Source: an uncultured Treponema sp. (GTDB lineage Bacteria; Spirochaetota; Spirochaetia; Treponematales; Treponemataceae). Taken from it: a stretch of 41,880 nucleotides of DNA. This document shows, one piece after another, positions 7,427 to 15,106 of the stretch; within the stretch, counting starts at the first letter, position 1, and every line of letters begins with the position of its first letter. The stretch spans positions 1 to 41,880 of the forward strand of contig CAMOIE010000023.1 of the NCBI GenBank assembly GCA_946615905.1, read 5' to 3'. A program made the position numbers and the translations under genes. The notes below the pieces were generated by a model. It did no database searches and was not told the origin of the DNA. It saw only the letters and a list, made by a program, of their open reading frames with translations.

Positions 7427-8350
7427 ATGCCAAAAAAAACTGACTTCACGAACAAGAAAAAAATCAGCTACGGAATCACCGAAACAAAAGTCATAAACAT
7501 GCAGGACTTCAAGACTGACAGCATCGTGGAAATCCCTGTGGAACTCCTCACTAAGGCAAAAAACATCCGGGATGTCCTCACGGACGGAGACCAGGAACTT
7601 GAAGAGCTGGGTGCCTCGATGAAAGAATACGGCCAGCTACAGCCAATCGTAGTCGCAAAAGACGGAGACAGGTACAAAATCCTCGTAGGAAGCCGAAGAT
7701 TCAAGGCCGCAATCAAGGCAGGAATTCCGACCCTCAGATGCGTCATAGCCGATGACTTCGAAGACGAAAGGGAGAGAATCCTCAAGCAGGCGATTGAAAA
7801 CGAGCAGAGAAAAGACATGACACCCGCAGAACGAGAGAACTACATAGCAAGGCTCACAGAACTGGGGATGAACCAAACCCAAATAGCGAACGCACTCCAC
7901 AAATCCCGGATATGGATAAATCTGGCTCTCAAAGCAAAGGATTTCCGAAAGGAAAACGAAGAAGAAATCTCAAAACTCGGATTCGAACCGTCAACCAGAG
8001 ACATCCTCGAACTCCAAAAACTCACCGACGACGGACTCAAAGAAGCCATAAAAGAAACGGTCGAGGCCGGGGGAACAAAAGAAGAGCTCCACAAGACCCT
8101 CGCCAAGAAAACAAAAGAAAACGAGGAAAAAGAAAAAATCCCGACATTCAACGAGGACAAAGCAGAAGAAGAAGCTCCGAAAGAAAAAAACATCCGGAAA
8201 GTCAAAATCTCCGTCTCAGTGACATTCTCGGAAGACGACATGAAAGCCGAGGTCTCGACAGAAGGCGGAAGCGACAAATCGCTCTCAGACGCCATAAAGG
8301 AAGCCTGCAACCAATACCTCACCGAAAACGGATGGAGAACGGACAAATAA
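7427..8350 (+). CDS. parB: ParB partition protein
   Basis: A protein of 307 residues. The ParB/Srx-like CTPase core starts near residue 37 (IPVELLTKAKNIR), with GQLQPIVVAKDG and the conserved ILVGSRRFKAAIKAG box. ENEQRKDMTPAER and the HTH region LGMNQTQIANALHKSRIWINLAL follow. The last 90 residues are charged and probably contain the dimer domain. It loads at a parS site and activates ParA. No parS was identified with certainty; the palindromes at 324-441 are candidates. Confidence 0.92.
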   Translation: MPKKTDFTNKKKISYGITETKVINMQDFKTDSIVEIPVELLTKAKNIRDVLTDGDQELEELGASMKEYGQLQPIVVAKDGDRYKILVGSRRFKAAIKAGIPTLRCVIADDFEDERERILKQAIENEQRKDMTPAERENYIARLTELGMNQTQIANALHKSRIWINLALKAKDFRKENEEEISKLGFEPSTRDILELQKLTDDGLKEAIKETVEAGGTKEELHKTLAKKTKENEEKEKIPTFNEDKAEEEAPKEKNIRKVKISVSVTFSEDDMKAEVSTEGGSDKSLSDAIKEACNQYLTENGWRTDK

Positions 8351-8357
8351 GGGAAAA

Positions 8358-8588
8358 ATGACGACAACAATCAGAATACTTCACCGCTCAAGATGGAGAA
8401 CCGTCCTCGTGCAATTCGACGACTACGGCTTCTACCTCATCAAAGACAAATACATCGAACGCTACACGACCATGAAAAACAGCTGCGACATAAACTACGC
8501 CGAATCCTGCGCCTATCAGTTCATGGCCCGTTACGACGAGCTAACAGAAGAACAGAAAAAAAATTGGAAAGGAGTCAGGGAAAGATGA
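8358..8588 (+). CDS. Hypothetical protein, 76 residues
   Basis: No family was recognised. The protein is mixed in charge, with one short beta-like segment (WRTVLVQFDDYGFYLIKDKYIERY) and a helical C-terminus (LTEEQKKNWKGVRER). It starts 7 nt after parB, and its stop overlaps the ATG of the next gene (ATGA). This tight coupling is the main reason to accept it as a gene. Confidence 0.65.
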   Translation: MTTTIRILHRSRWRTVLVQFDDYGFYLIKDKYIERYTTMKNSCDINYAESCAYQFMARYDELTEEQKKNWKGVRER

Positions 8589-8806
8589 ACGAGAGAACAT
8601 ACAACACACGGGAAGCGTGCGAGATCCTCCGGCTCACATACCCCGCCGTAACGAAGCTGTGCCGGAAATTCGGCATAGAGAAAGTCGGCAGGGAATACCA
8701 GCTCACGGAAAGCGACATCGAGAAAATCAAAAGCCGTGAGCACCAGAGCACCAACAAGACGACCTTCCTCGAAAAAATGAGAGGAAGGATGAGAAAGCAA
8801 GACTAA
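8585..8806 (+). CDS. Small helix-turn-helix protein, MerR/excisionase type
   Basis: A 73-residue protein. TREACEILRLTYPAVTKLCRKFGIEKVGREYQLTESDIEKI is the compact HTH_17 fold of excisionases and MerR-like adaptors: a helix pair, a G-I-x-x-x-G wing and a terminal helix. It probably binds DNA as regulator or recombination accessory of the maintenance module. AAAGGAG precedes it, and it is translationally coupled to the gene before. A longer in-frame start at 8393 would overlap that gene fully and has no ribosome site. Confidence 0.75.
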   Translation: MNERTYNTREACEILRLTYPAVTKLCRKFGIEKVGREYQLTESDIEKIKSREHQSTNKTTFLEKMRGRMRKQD

Positions 8807-8842
8807 GAGACAATCCCCCCCGACAAAAAGAGGAAAAACGAC

Positions 8843-9619
8843 ATGGAAGGAAAAGAATACAAGACAATCGAAGAGCTGCAAAACCAAAAGACATGGGACG
8901 GACGGGATGCGGGGCTGATTCACCTCTACTCGACAAGGCACATAATAACATCCGCACTCAGCCACAAAAAAGAAAAGCCCCCGGTCACGGAAGCCTTCTT
9001 CTCCCGCGTATGCGTAAGGCTTGAGACCCACGAGAAAAAAGAATACCACAAGTACGACTCGCTCCAACAAGCCGTCCTCGGAATAGCGAAGCTGAGCCAG
9101 ACATACCAGCAGGAATTCTACTCGAGCCTTTACCGCCTCAAATACACATTCGAGGAAATGGAGAGAAGCCTGTGCATGGGGCTCTGCGACAGCCCGCTCC
9201 TCACCCCCGAATCCTTCCTCACGGAGAAATTCAGGGAGAGAAGGGAAGAGACAAGCGACTGCCACGAATGGCTCAGAAAATGCACGGCATACTTCAAGGC
9301 CTCAAACCTCTGGCAGAAAACAATATTCGACGAGCTTTCCGTAGGATTCATGGAAAGCGTCCTGCATGACACGACGAACGAAGAGAAGGAGATAAAGAAC
9401 CTCAACAGGCTCTTCGAGGGTGTCGCGTCCTGCCTCAAAAAATCCTCAAGAAACAAACTCGAAAAAACCTACCGCCCGATAGACACCGAAAGCCTCGTGC
9501 CGACCGAAAAAATGATAAAGGAGACCATCGGAAAAAACACCGAGCAGGCAATCGAGAACTGGCAGAAGGCAATCCTCTCACTCACGGACAGACTCATGGA
9601 AAGAGGAGAGGAAAAATGA
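8843..9619 (+). CDS. Hypothetical helical protein next to rep
   Basis: A protein of 258 residues with no recognised family. It is rich in charged helices, has no membrane segment, and contains several Cys (SRVCVRLETH, SLCMGLCDS, SDCHEWLRKCTAYF, ASCLKKSS). Its stop overlaps the ATG of the replication initiator (ATGA), so the two are translated together and it may serve in replication control or copy number. The start at 8843 follows a purine stretch with AGAGG. Confidence 0.7.
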   Translation: MEGKEYKTIEELQNQKTWDGRDAGLIHLYSTRHIITSALSHKKEKPPVTEAFFSRVCVRLETHEKKEYHKYDSLQQAVLGIAKLSQTYQQEFYSSLYRLKYTFEEMERSLCMGLCDSPLLTPESFLTEKFRERREETSDCHEWLRKCTAYFKASNLWQKTIFDELSVGFMESVLHDTTNEEKEIKNLNRLFEGVASCLKKSSRNKLEKTYRPIDTESLVPTEKMIKETIGKNTEQAIENWQKAILSLTDRLMERGEEK

Positions 9620-10680
9620 CGAAGAAAACAGGAATCGTAAACTTCGAGGAAGCCCTCGACCCCAAAAAAAACGAGAGGAACTTCTTCGACACCCCAAACA
9701 GCCCCACGCTCGACCTCATGAGCAAGGGAATCTCGAACTCCGAAAACCTCGGCCTCATGGTAAGCCGTCAGAAAGGAATAAGCCACAGCTCCGAGAACTC
9801 GGCGAGGCAGCTTGAGCTTTTCGAGACGGACAACCACAACAAAATCCGCATAGTCCAGCACACCGAAAGCTACACGACGGAGATAACATTCATTTTCTCA
9901 CAGCTTGAGAAAGGACTTCCCCAGCCGGCAAAAAAACTCCTCCGATTCCTCATGACAAAGATAAACGAGCAGGCGTTCTCAAACCACGAAATGAAGAGGG
10001 ATTTCGTGCAGTTCCCGCTCCAGGAGCTCGTCGACCAGGGGCTCTACGGAAACCTCGACACCGCCCGAAGGGGATTCAAGACCGGAGCCGAAAGCCTGCT
10101 GACAATCCTCGTTCAGGGAGAGCGGACGGAAGGCAAGGGCAAGAACAAGGCGAAATACGAATGGATGCTCGGACACCTCTTCAACAAAGCGATGATTAAA
10201 AACGGAACCTGCCTCGTAACGCTTGAGACCGGAAGCGACTGGCGATTCATAATCTCGCAATACCAGATCATGCCGAACTACAGCTACCAGCTCTCAAACA
10301 GAACCTTCGACCTCGCAGAATCCATCTTCTACCTCGCCCGGGTGAACTGCAAGGAGATAGCGAAGACAGGAAAGCTCAACATCAGCTTCAAGGTGATCCA
10401 GCAGCGGCTCGCCATCCCCGAGGCCTCGAACTACCCCGGAAGGGACATAAAGGGGCCTATAATCAACGCCGTGAACGAGCTGAACGAGAAAGAGAAAGGG
10501 ACCAAAGACTTCACAATCGAAACCGTATGCGACAACAACCTCCCGATAAACGAATGGATTGACAAAGGGTACATAACAGTGACCTTCTTCAACCAGTACC
10601 TTGAGAAATACAAGGACATGGCCCAGAGAAAGGCACTTAAAATCCAGGAGGCAATCGAAAAAAAGGCGGGAAAACAATAG
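9616..10680 (+). CDS. Probable plasmid replication initiator (winged-helix Rep)
   Basis: A protein of 354 residues. Its central part (about 90-330) reads like the tandem winged-helix fold of plasmid RepA/RepB-type initiators: YGNLDTARRGFKTGAESLLTI, IISQYQIMPNYSYQLSNRTFDLAESIFYLARVNC, FKVIQQRLAIPE. It ends with a helical tail of Lys and Glu. The strongest support is position: nine iterons and an AT-rich 11-mer array begin 158 nt downstream. The promoter of the small RNA gene overlaps the stop codon. The exact Pfam family could not be settled by eye. Confidence 0.75.
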   Translation: MTKKTGIVNFEEALDPKKNERNFFDTPNSPTLDLMSKGISNSENLGLMVSRQKGISHSSENSARQLELFETDNHNKIRIVQHTESYTTEITFIFSQLEKGLPQPAKKLLRFLMTKINEQAFSNHEMKRDFVQFPLQELVDQGLYGNLDTARRGFKTGAESLLTILVQGERTEGKGKNKAKYEWMLGHLFNKAMIKNGTCLVTLETGSDWRFIISQYQIMPNYSYQLSNRTFDLAESIFYLARVNCKEIAKTGKLNISFKVIQQRLAIPEASNYPGRDIKGPIINAVNELNEKEKGTKDFTIETVCDNNLPINEWIDKGYITVTFFNQYLEKYKDMAQRKALKIQEAIEKKAGKQ

Positions 10681-10706
10681 ACAAAAACCCCCGCGCATGA
10701 TACAAT
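10678..10706 (+). promoter_or_regulatory. Promoter of the Cas12a-repeat small RNA
   Basis: TAGACA (10678-10683) and TACAAT (10701-10706) are exactly 17 nt apart; the first element overlaps the rep stop codon. The expected start is about 10713, at the beginning of the first RNA stem. Confidence 0.75.
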
Positions 10707-10712
10707 TCAAAT

Positions 10713-10820
10713 GTCGCCGGGAAAAATTTCTACTCTTGTAGATAAAAAAGCGACAGGTGATTTGATTTCGTATTTTCACCGAACCTGCCACCGAGAGGTA
10801 TCTCGGTGGCAATTTTTTTT
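10713..10820 (+). ncRNA. Small RNA containing a solitary Cas12a crRNA repeat
   Basis: The 19-mer AATTTCTACTCTTGTAGAT at 10725-10743 is identical to the processed direct-repeat handle of Cas12a (type V-A) crRNAs, in the Acidaminococcus wording, including stem TCTAC/GTAGA and loop TCTT. It occurs once, with no second repeat and no cas gene in the window. The gene is complete: a 17-nt-spaced promoter upstream and a strong terminator at 10786-10820. The handle is held inside a further 6-bp stem (TGTCGC 10712-10717 with GCGACA 10750-10755), and GGTGA (10756-10760) can pair with TCACC (10776-10780). Solitary repeat units on mobile elements are known as RNA anti-CRISPRs, and that is the leading idea. 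A guide RNA for a host Cas12a or a replication-control RNA are alternatives. Confidence 0.85.
10786..10820 (+). terminator. Terminator of the Cas12a-repeat RNA
   Basis: TGCCACCGAGA (10786-10796) pairs perfectly with TCTCGGTGGCA (10801-10811) around loop GGTA, followed by A and eight T. It ends the RNA 17 nt before the first iteron. Confidence 0.93.
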
Positions 10821-10837
10821 ACCCAAAACAAAAAAAA

Positions 10838-11225
10838 CCGACATTCCGCGAGGATGAAAACAAGCGAATCCCGCAAAAAAACCGACATTCCGCGAGGATG
10901 AAAAACAAGGATTTTCCGGGATTTTCCGACATTCCGCGAGGACAAAAAGCAAGGATTTCACGAAAAATCCCGACATTTCAGGAGGGCAAAGGCAAAGCCC
11001 CCGCCAAAAGGGAAAACCAGGCCGCAAAATCAAGGAAAAACAACCCGAGACAAGGAAAAAATTGCAGGAAGAAACAAAAAAACACCCGAAAAAACAAGGA
11101 TTTCACGAAAAAAACCGACATTTTACGAGGGAAAAAGCCCGAAAAACCGACTTTCCGCGAGGAAAAACCGACATTTCAGGCGGAAAAACCGACATTCTAC
11201 GAGGAAAAACCGACATTTCACGTGG
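10838..11225. repeat. Nine iterons of the replication origin
   Basis: The 16-bp unit CCGACATTYCRCGAGG, usually preceded by AAAAA, starts at 10838, 10882, 10926, 10970, 11115, 11147, 11168, 11189 and 11210. The first four are exactly 44 bp apart, the last four exactly 21 bp apart and the pair before them 32 bp, so sites keep close to one face of the helix. This is the standard Rep-binding layout of iteron plasmids. Open frames across this stretch (such as 10898-11290) only reflect the repeat and are not genes. Confidence 0.9.
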
Positions 11226-11281
11226 ACTGGCAAAGGCTCAAAACCTTACTTCAAAAGGATTTACGAAATCAGAAACTCCGC

Positions 11282-11314
11282 AAAAGATAATTAAAAGATT
11301 ATCAAAAGATAATC
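11282..11314. other. Probable DNA unwinding element: three AT-rich 11-mers
   Basis: Three tandem 11-mers start at 11282, 11293 and 11304, each beginning AAAAGAT and ending AATT, TATC or AATC. They lie 57 bp after the last iteron, where origins carry their melting region. No certain DnaA box was found, although TTATCAAAA at 11299-11307 is reminiscent. Confidence 0.65.
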
Positions 11315-11383
11315 CCGCACGGAAAGAACATAATTGCTTTCCGCCGGGAAAAACCTTACACTCTTTCATGGGCGGGAAAAAGA

Positions 11384-13390
11384 ATGAAAAACTATGACAT
11401 CTTCGAATATGTAAACAACAACCCCTCGATGTGGTTCGAGAGGGACAAAGCGGGCACTGGCTTCATCTGCCCCATCTGCGGGAGCGGAAGCGGAAAGAAC
11501 GGAACGGGAATACAAGAAAACCCGAAATACCCTCTCCATTACACCTGCTTTGCCGGAGACTGTTTCAAAAACGCAACGGCAATCGACATACTCGCAATCA
11601 AGAACGGAATAGACCCGAAAGACCCGAAAGCGGTAATCGAGAACGCCGAAAGATGCCTCAACCTGCCGGAAACCCCGGTAATAAGAACCGAGCCTCAAAA
11701 AAAACCGAAAGAAACCCCTCCGCCCGAGAGCACCGAAAAAACCGAAGCCTTCAAAGCCGAAAGCCACCGACACCTCTACGAGACCAATTACTGGCTCATG
11801 CGGGGACTGAGCGAGGAGACGGCAATACATTTCAAGCTCGGATTCGCAAGGGGATGGAAACATCCCTCTTCCCCCGCAACCGTAATCGGAGACGACAGAC
11901 TCATAATCCCCACCGGAGAAGGAAGCTATGTGGCGAGAAAATGCTCGCAGGACGGCGGGAAATACTCAAAAATGAAAGTAGGGCAGGCCCGCTTTTTGAA
12001 CATTGACGAGGCGGTAAAAGCCGAAAAACCCATATTCATAGTCGAGGGAGAATTCGACATGATGAGCATATACGAGACGGGACACACGGCAATCGCCGCA
12101 GGCTCAATCGTAATGCTCGATACGCTCATCGAAGAGCTGATAAAAAGGGAAGTGAGACAGCCAATAATACTCGCACTCGACAACGACGAGCGGGGACTTA
12201 ATGCCACCGAAAAAGAACTGAAAAAACTCTCCGAAAAAAAAGACGAACTCATAGAAAACGGCTTCCACATCATAAAAGCCGACCCCAAAATCCTCTTCGG
12301 AAACCACAAGGATGCGAACGAATCCCTCTGCACGGACGGAAAAAAAGTCCTTGCGGAAAGGCTCTCAGCCGAAGAAAAAGAGGCGGTAAAAAAAGCCTCC
12401 GAGGAAAAAAGCGAGCGAGAAAAGGAACTCCTTAAAAACAGCGCGAAAACAAGGCTCACAGACCTCCTCAAAAAAACGAGCGGAAAAGGACTTGAGCCCG
12501 TAAGCACCGGATTCAAGAACCTAGACAAAGCACTCGACGGGGGACTTTACCCGGGCCTTCACATCATAGGGGCAATAAGCTCGCTCGGAAAGACTACGCT
12601 GTGCCTGCAGATTGCCGACCAGATAGCGGAAGGCGGAAACGAGGTAATAATATTCTCGCTCGAAATGAGCGGGGAAGAGCTAGTCGCAAAAAGCCTCAGC
12701 CGTCTAACCGCCGCAATAGACATCGAGAAAAGCCGATCCGTGACAAGAGCCATGACGACAAGGGACATACTAAGGGGAAAACAAAGCGACATCCTCCAGA
12801 AAGCGTGCGAGAGATACGAAGGCTTCTCCGACAAAATATTCATCTATGAGTGCGGGGAGTGCATGACGACAAACGACATAAGGAAAACCTGCGAGAAGCA
12901 CATGAGAAGAGGCGTCAGAAAGCCAGTCGTCATAATCGACTACCTACAGATAATTGACCCGCCCGAGGACGGAAAATGGACGACCGACAAGCAGGCGTGC
13001 GACAAGAACATAAAGAGCCTCAAAATCCTCTCACGGGACCTCAACTGCCCGGTCATAGCGATAAGCTCGTTCAACCGGGACAACTACACGTCCCCGGTCA
13101 ACATGGGCAGCTTCAAGGAATCGGGGGCAATCGAATACTCAAGCGACGTGCTGATAGGAATGCAGCACAAGGGCATGGACGAGGCCGCAGGAGAAGGAAA
13201 AGGAAAGGCGCTTGAGATAATAAGGAGCTCGGCTGAGAGCATAAGGAACGGAAAAGGTTGCGAGATAGAGGTCAAGATAATAAAGCAGAGAAACGGTGCG
13301 AAAGGGAAGATTGTCCTCGACTACTTCCCGGCAATAAACAAATTCCGTGAGAAAGAGAACGAGGACGAATGGAGAAGGGTAGGAAGGTAA
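11384..13390 (+). CDS. Fused DNA primase-helicase
   Basis: A protein of 668 residues that should prime and unwind DNA during plasmid replication. A zinc-ribbon is seen at residues 26-62 (CPICGSG, then YTCFAGDCF). A TOPRIM primase core follows, with IFIVEGEFDMMS (about 217-228) and LALDNDERG. The C-terminal half is a DnaB-type RecA domain. It has STGFKNLDKALDGGL, Walker A GAISSLGKTTLC (about 394-405, with S-L where G is usual), FSLEMSGEEL, Walker B VVIIDYLQII (about 514) and VIAISSFNRDNY. The order matches phage T7 gp4-like and plasmid primase-helicases. It lies next to the origin in the same direction. The purine-rich GGCGGGAAAAAGA before the ATG serves as ribosome site. Confidence 0.9.
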   Translation: MKNYDIFEYVNNNPSMWFERDKAGTGFICPICGSGSGKNGTGIQENPKYPLHYTCFAGDCFKNATAIDILAIKNGIDPKDPKAVIENAERCLNLPETPVIRTEPQKKPKETPPPESTEKTEAFKAESHRHLYETNYWLMRGLSEETAIHFKLGFARGWKHPSSPATVIGDDRLIIPTGEGSYVARKCSQDGGKYSKMKVGQARFLNIDEAVKAEKPIFIVEGEFDMMSIYETGHTAIAAGSIVMLDTLIEELIKREVRQPIILALDNDERGLNATEKELKKLSEKKDELIENGFHIIKADPKILFGNHKDANESLCTDGKKVLAERLSAEEKEAVKKASEEKSEREKELLKNSAKTRLTDLLKKTSGKGLEPVSTGFKNLDKALDGGLYPGLHIIGAISSLGKTTLCLQIADQIAEGGNEVIIFSLEMSGEELVAKSLSRLTAAIDIEKSRSVTRAMTTRDILRGKQSDILQKACERYEGFSDKIFIYECGECMTTNDIRKTCEKHMRRGVRKPVVIIDYLQIIDPPEDGKWTTDKQACDKNIKSLKILSRDLNCPVIAISSFNRDNYTSPVNMGSFKESGAIEYSSDVLIGMQHKGMDEAAGEGKGKALEIIRSSAESIRNGKGCEIEVKIIKQRNGAKGKIVLDYFPAINKFREKENEDEWRRVGR

Positions 13391-13399
13391 AGGAAAGGC

Positions 13400-14098
13400 T
13401 CACCTCACCCTTCCCCGCTCCCGCCTGCGGGCCTCACGGTCAACGAAAGACCAGAGGCGCCTCTCGTCCGAGAGGGCGATACCGACCTCGGCAAAAAGCC
13501 GGCCCATTACCCTCCTCGGGCGGGCTGAGACCACGAGGCGGGAAGAGAAAGAAAAATCCCTGCCCGCCACCCGGACTACGAAAGAAAAACGCATCCTGCG
13601 GCACTGAAAGAAATCCGGGCTGACAAGAACAGTAAGGGCACAGCCCGAGAGCCTGCGGACAACCGCACGGTAAATCCGCCCCTGCAAATCGAGCATAATC
13701 ATACTGCGGAAAGAAAGGAGAAGAAGGTTTCTCCTTGTAGAAACAAAAGCCCGCAACCTCTTATCCCTCTCGTCACGGAAGAACTCGCAGAACTCCCGGA
13801 GAGCCATGAAAAAAGAATTCAAGTTGGACGAAAGAATCCGAACCTGCATCACGAAGAATGAGCCGTCCGGCATCACGTGAGTAGCCGTGACACGGAGGGA
13901 GACCATGCCGAAAGAAGTTCCGAACTCAAGGCGGAAAGACGCAGGAAGGGAAGGGGGAGGGGGATCCTCGAAAAAAAGCTCCATATCCAAAAGCCCCACG
14001 CCACGGATTCCCGCGGAGAAAACAGAGCCGTCGTCAAAAATGACAGAGGCACCGTCAAGCATGAAGAAAGAGGAGAGGGATGTATCGACCGGAACCAT
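13400..14098 (-). CDS. Minus-strand protein, possibly PilZ-like
   Basis: A 232-residue frame convergent with the primase gene. Its start is joined to the stop of the preceding minus-strand gene by a TGATG overlap, which argues strongly for real, coupled translation. Two segments (about residues 35-100 and 120-215) show the alternating beta pattern of PilZ domains (YRAVVRRLSGCALTVLV, FSFVVRVAGRDF, MGRLFAEVGIAL). The canonical RxxxR plus DxSxxG signature is incomplete, so this is a tentative call. Codons are GC- and T-rich because the region keeps the purine-rich bias on the + strand, unlike a typical recent insertion. Overlapping + strand frames (13877-14249) look like shadows. Confidence 0.55.
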   Translation of the reverse strand: MVPVDTSLSSFFMLDGASVIFDDGSVFSAGIRGVGLLDMELFFEDPPPPSLPASFRLEFGTSFGMVSLRVTATHVMPDGSFFVMQVRILSSNLNSFFMALREFCEFFRDERDKRLRAFVSTRRNLLLLSFRSMIMLDLQGRIYRAVVRRLSGCALTVLVSPDFFQCRRMRFSFVVRVAGRDFSFSSRLVVSARPRRVMGRLFAEVGIALSDERRLWSFVDREARRRERGRVR

Positions 14099-14496
14099 CA
14101 GGAAAGCCCGCCCGTCCGAGACAAGAAAAGAAGCTCTGAGTCAGCCCGCCATGAGCGGGAATAGAGCAGAACGCAATAAAGCTCAAGCCAGAAAGAAGAG
14201 CCGAGGCGGAGGACCCCGTCACCCTTATGCAGCCGCAGGAATTCCTTAATGCGGTTCACGACCTTGCCCTCGGCGCGGAAAACCTTACGGCACCTTCCCT
14301 CGACCTGGGGAATAGAATCCGAAGAAGAAAGAGAATCAACGCAATAGCAGACCGAATAGGACGGCCAGTAAAAGAAAAGAAGGACGGGATACGAGCCGTC
14401 ATACTCAAAGTGGTCCCCGCCATAAGAAAGCTCGACCCCCATACTGTAAAGGCGCGCCGCCGCACCCCTCTCAACCCTGTAAACTAACATACCCAT
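14098..14496 (-). CDS. Minus-strand hypothetical protein, first of a coupled pair
   Basis: A 132-residue protein with no recognised family. It has mixed beta segments (SYPVLLFFYWPSYSVCYCVDSL) and a helix around IKEFLRLHKGD. Its stop and the next ATG share TGATG. No convincing ribosome site precedes the ATG at 14496; a second in-frame ATG lies two codons later. The minus-strand copy of the shared 15-mer at 14585-14599 points toward this gene and could contribute its promoter. Confidence 0.5.
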   Translation of the reverse strand: MGMLVYRVERGAAARLYSMGVELSYGGDHFEYDGSYPVLLFFYWPSYSVCYCVDSLSSSDSIPQVEGRCRKVFRAEGKVVNRIKEFLRLHKGDGVLRLGSSFWLELYCVLLYSRSWRADSELLFLSRTGGLS

Positions 14497-14545
14497 TTTT
14501 TACCAACGGATAAAAAAAAAATCAAGAAAAAATTAAAAAAAAGTG

Positions 14546-14599
14546 TTGCAAAAAAAGACGAACAAATGTAATATCAGAATTAAGATAAAAGTCTATCAA
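14546..14599 (+). promoter_or_regulatory. Promoter of the giant-protein block with overlapping operator-like motif
   Basis: TTGCAA (14546-14551) and TAATAT (14569-14574) are 17 nt apart. At the predicted start (14581) lies a 19-nt sequence (14581-14599) whose reverse complement TTGATAGACTTTTATCTTA is identical to 30260-30278. The position at +1 suits repressor binding. The 127 bp between the two divergent genes holds no other feature. Confidence 0.75.
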
Positions 14600-14623
14600 A
14601 ATTAACAAAAAGGAAACCACATT

Positions 14624-14989
14624 ATGATTCAATCAAAATCAAGATTCCTAGAGGCCGCAAAAGGCGCAAAGCCATACAAAGTAAACGGAGTCCTCATGCA
14701 GGGGCAGGAATTCAGAACCTTCACGAACATGTTCGGATACAAAGAAATCTCCTGCCTCCTCAACTGGAAGGACGGAAAGCTCGACACAGACTGGGATGCC
14801 GACCCGGTAATCCCCGCCGTACAGATGAGCGACGGACACACCGAATACTGGAAGGACGGCAAGCTCCACAACGACCACAAGGACGACGACGGCAACTTAA
14901 TGCCGGCCGTAATCACGGACAACTGGGAGACAACCGAATACTGGGTTGACGGAACAAGGGTGTTCCCGAAAGCCGAGGAACAAAAGTAA
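14624..14989 (+). CDS. Small protein with YWKDGKLH-type repeats
   Basis: A 121-residue protein. Repeated DGHTEYWKDGKLHND and ETTEYWVDGTRV units, with the LMPAVI linker, resemble the short beta-hairpin repeats (MORN-like, YwqK-like) seen in many small bacterial proteins, often near toxins or on mobile elements. Similar shorter units occur earlier (CLLNWKDGKLDTDWDADPVIPAVQ), giving about three repeats in residues 45-118. Biochemical function is unknown. AAAAAGGA lies 12 nt before the ATG. Confidence 0.7.
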   Translation: MIQSKSRFLEAAKGAKPYKVNGVLMQGQEFRTFTNMFGYKEISCLLNWKDGKLDTDWDADPVIPAVQMSDGHTEYWKDGKLHNDHKDDDGNLMPAVITDNWETTEYWVDGTRVFPKAEEQK

Positions 14990-14992
14990 ATT

Positions 14993-15074
14993 TGTCCCCG
15001 CGTCGCGGGGACATAAAAAGGCTTTCCCGTATGGGAGGCCAAAAATAAAACTTCTATCACCCCTCCGGACGGAG
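14993..15074 (+). promoter_or_regulatory. Structured leader with three hairpins
   Basis: Between the stop at 14989 and the ATG at 15107 are three stems. TGTCCCCGCG/CGCGGGGACA spans 14993-15013. GGC-TTCCC/GGGA-GCC spans 15020-15040. CTCCG/CGGAG spans 15063-15074. None is followed by a T-run, so they are not ordinary terminators. They may protect or regulate the mRNA of the next gene. Confidence 0.55.
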
Positions 15075-15106
15075 AAAGGGCGATACTGCGAAACGAGGTA
15101 AAACTT

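Noticed and set aside
10898..11397. Open frames of 111 and 130 codons across the origin
   Set aside because: They translate the iteron repeat itself (repeated KPTF / KTDI units) and have no ribosome site.
13729..13746. GTTTCT-CCTTGT-AGAAAC, resembling a second Cas12a-type repeat
   Set aside because: It lacks the CTAC/GTAG stem and the AAT start of the handle and lies inside the minus-strand coding pair; a chance hairpin.
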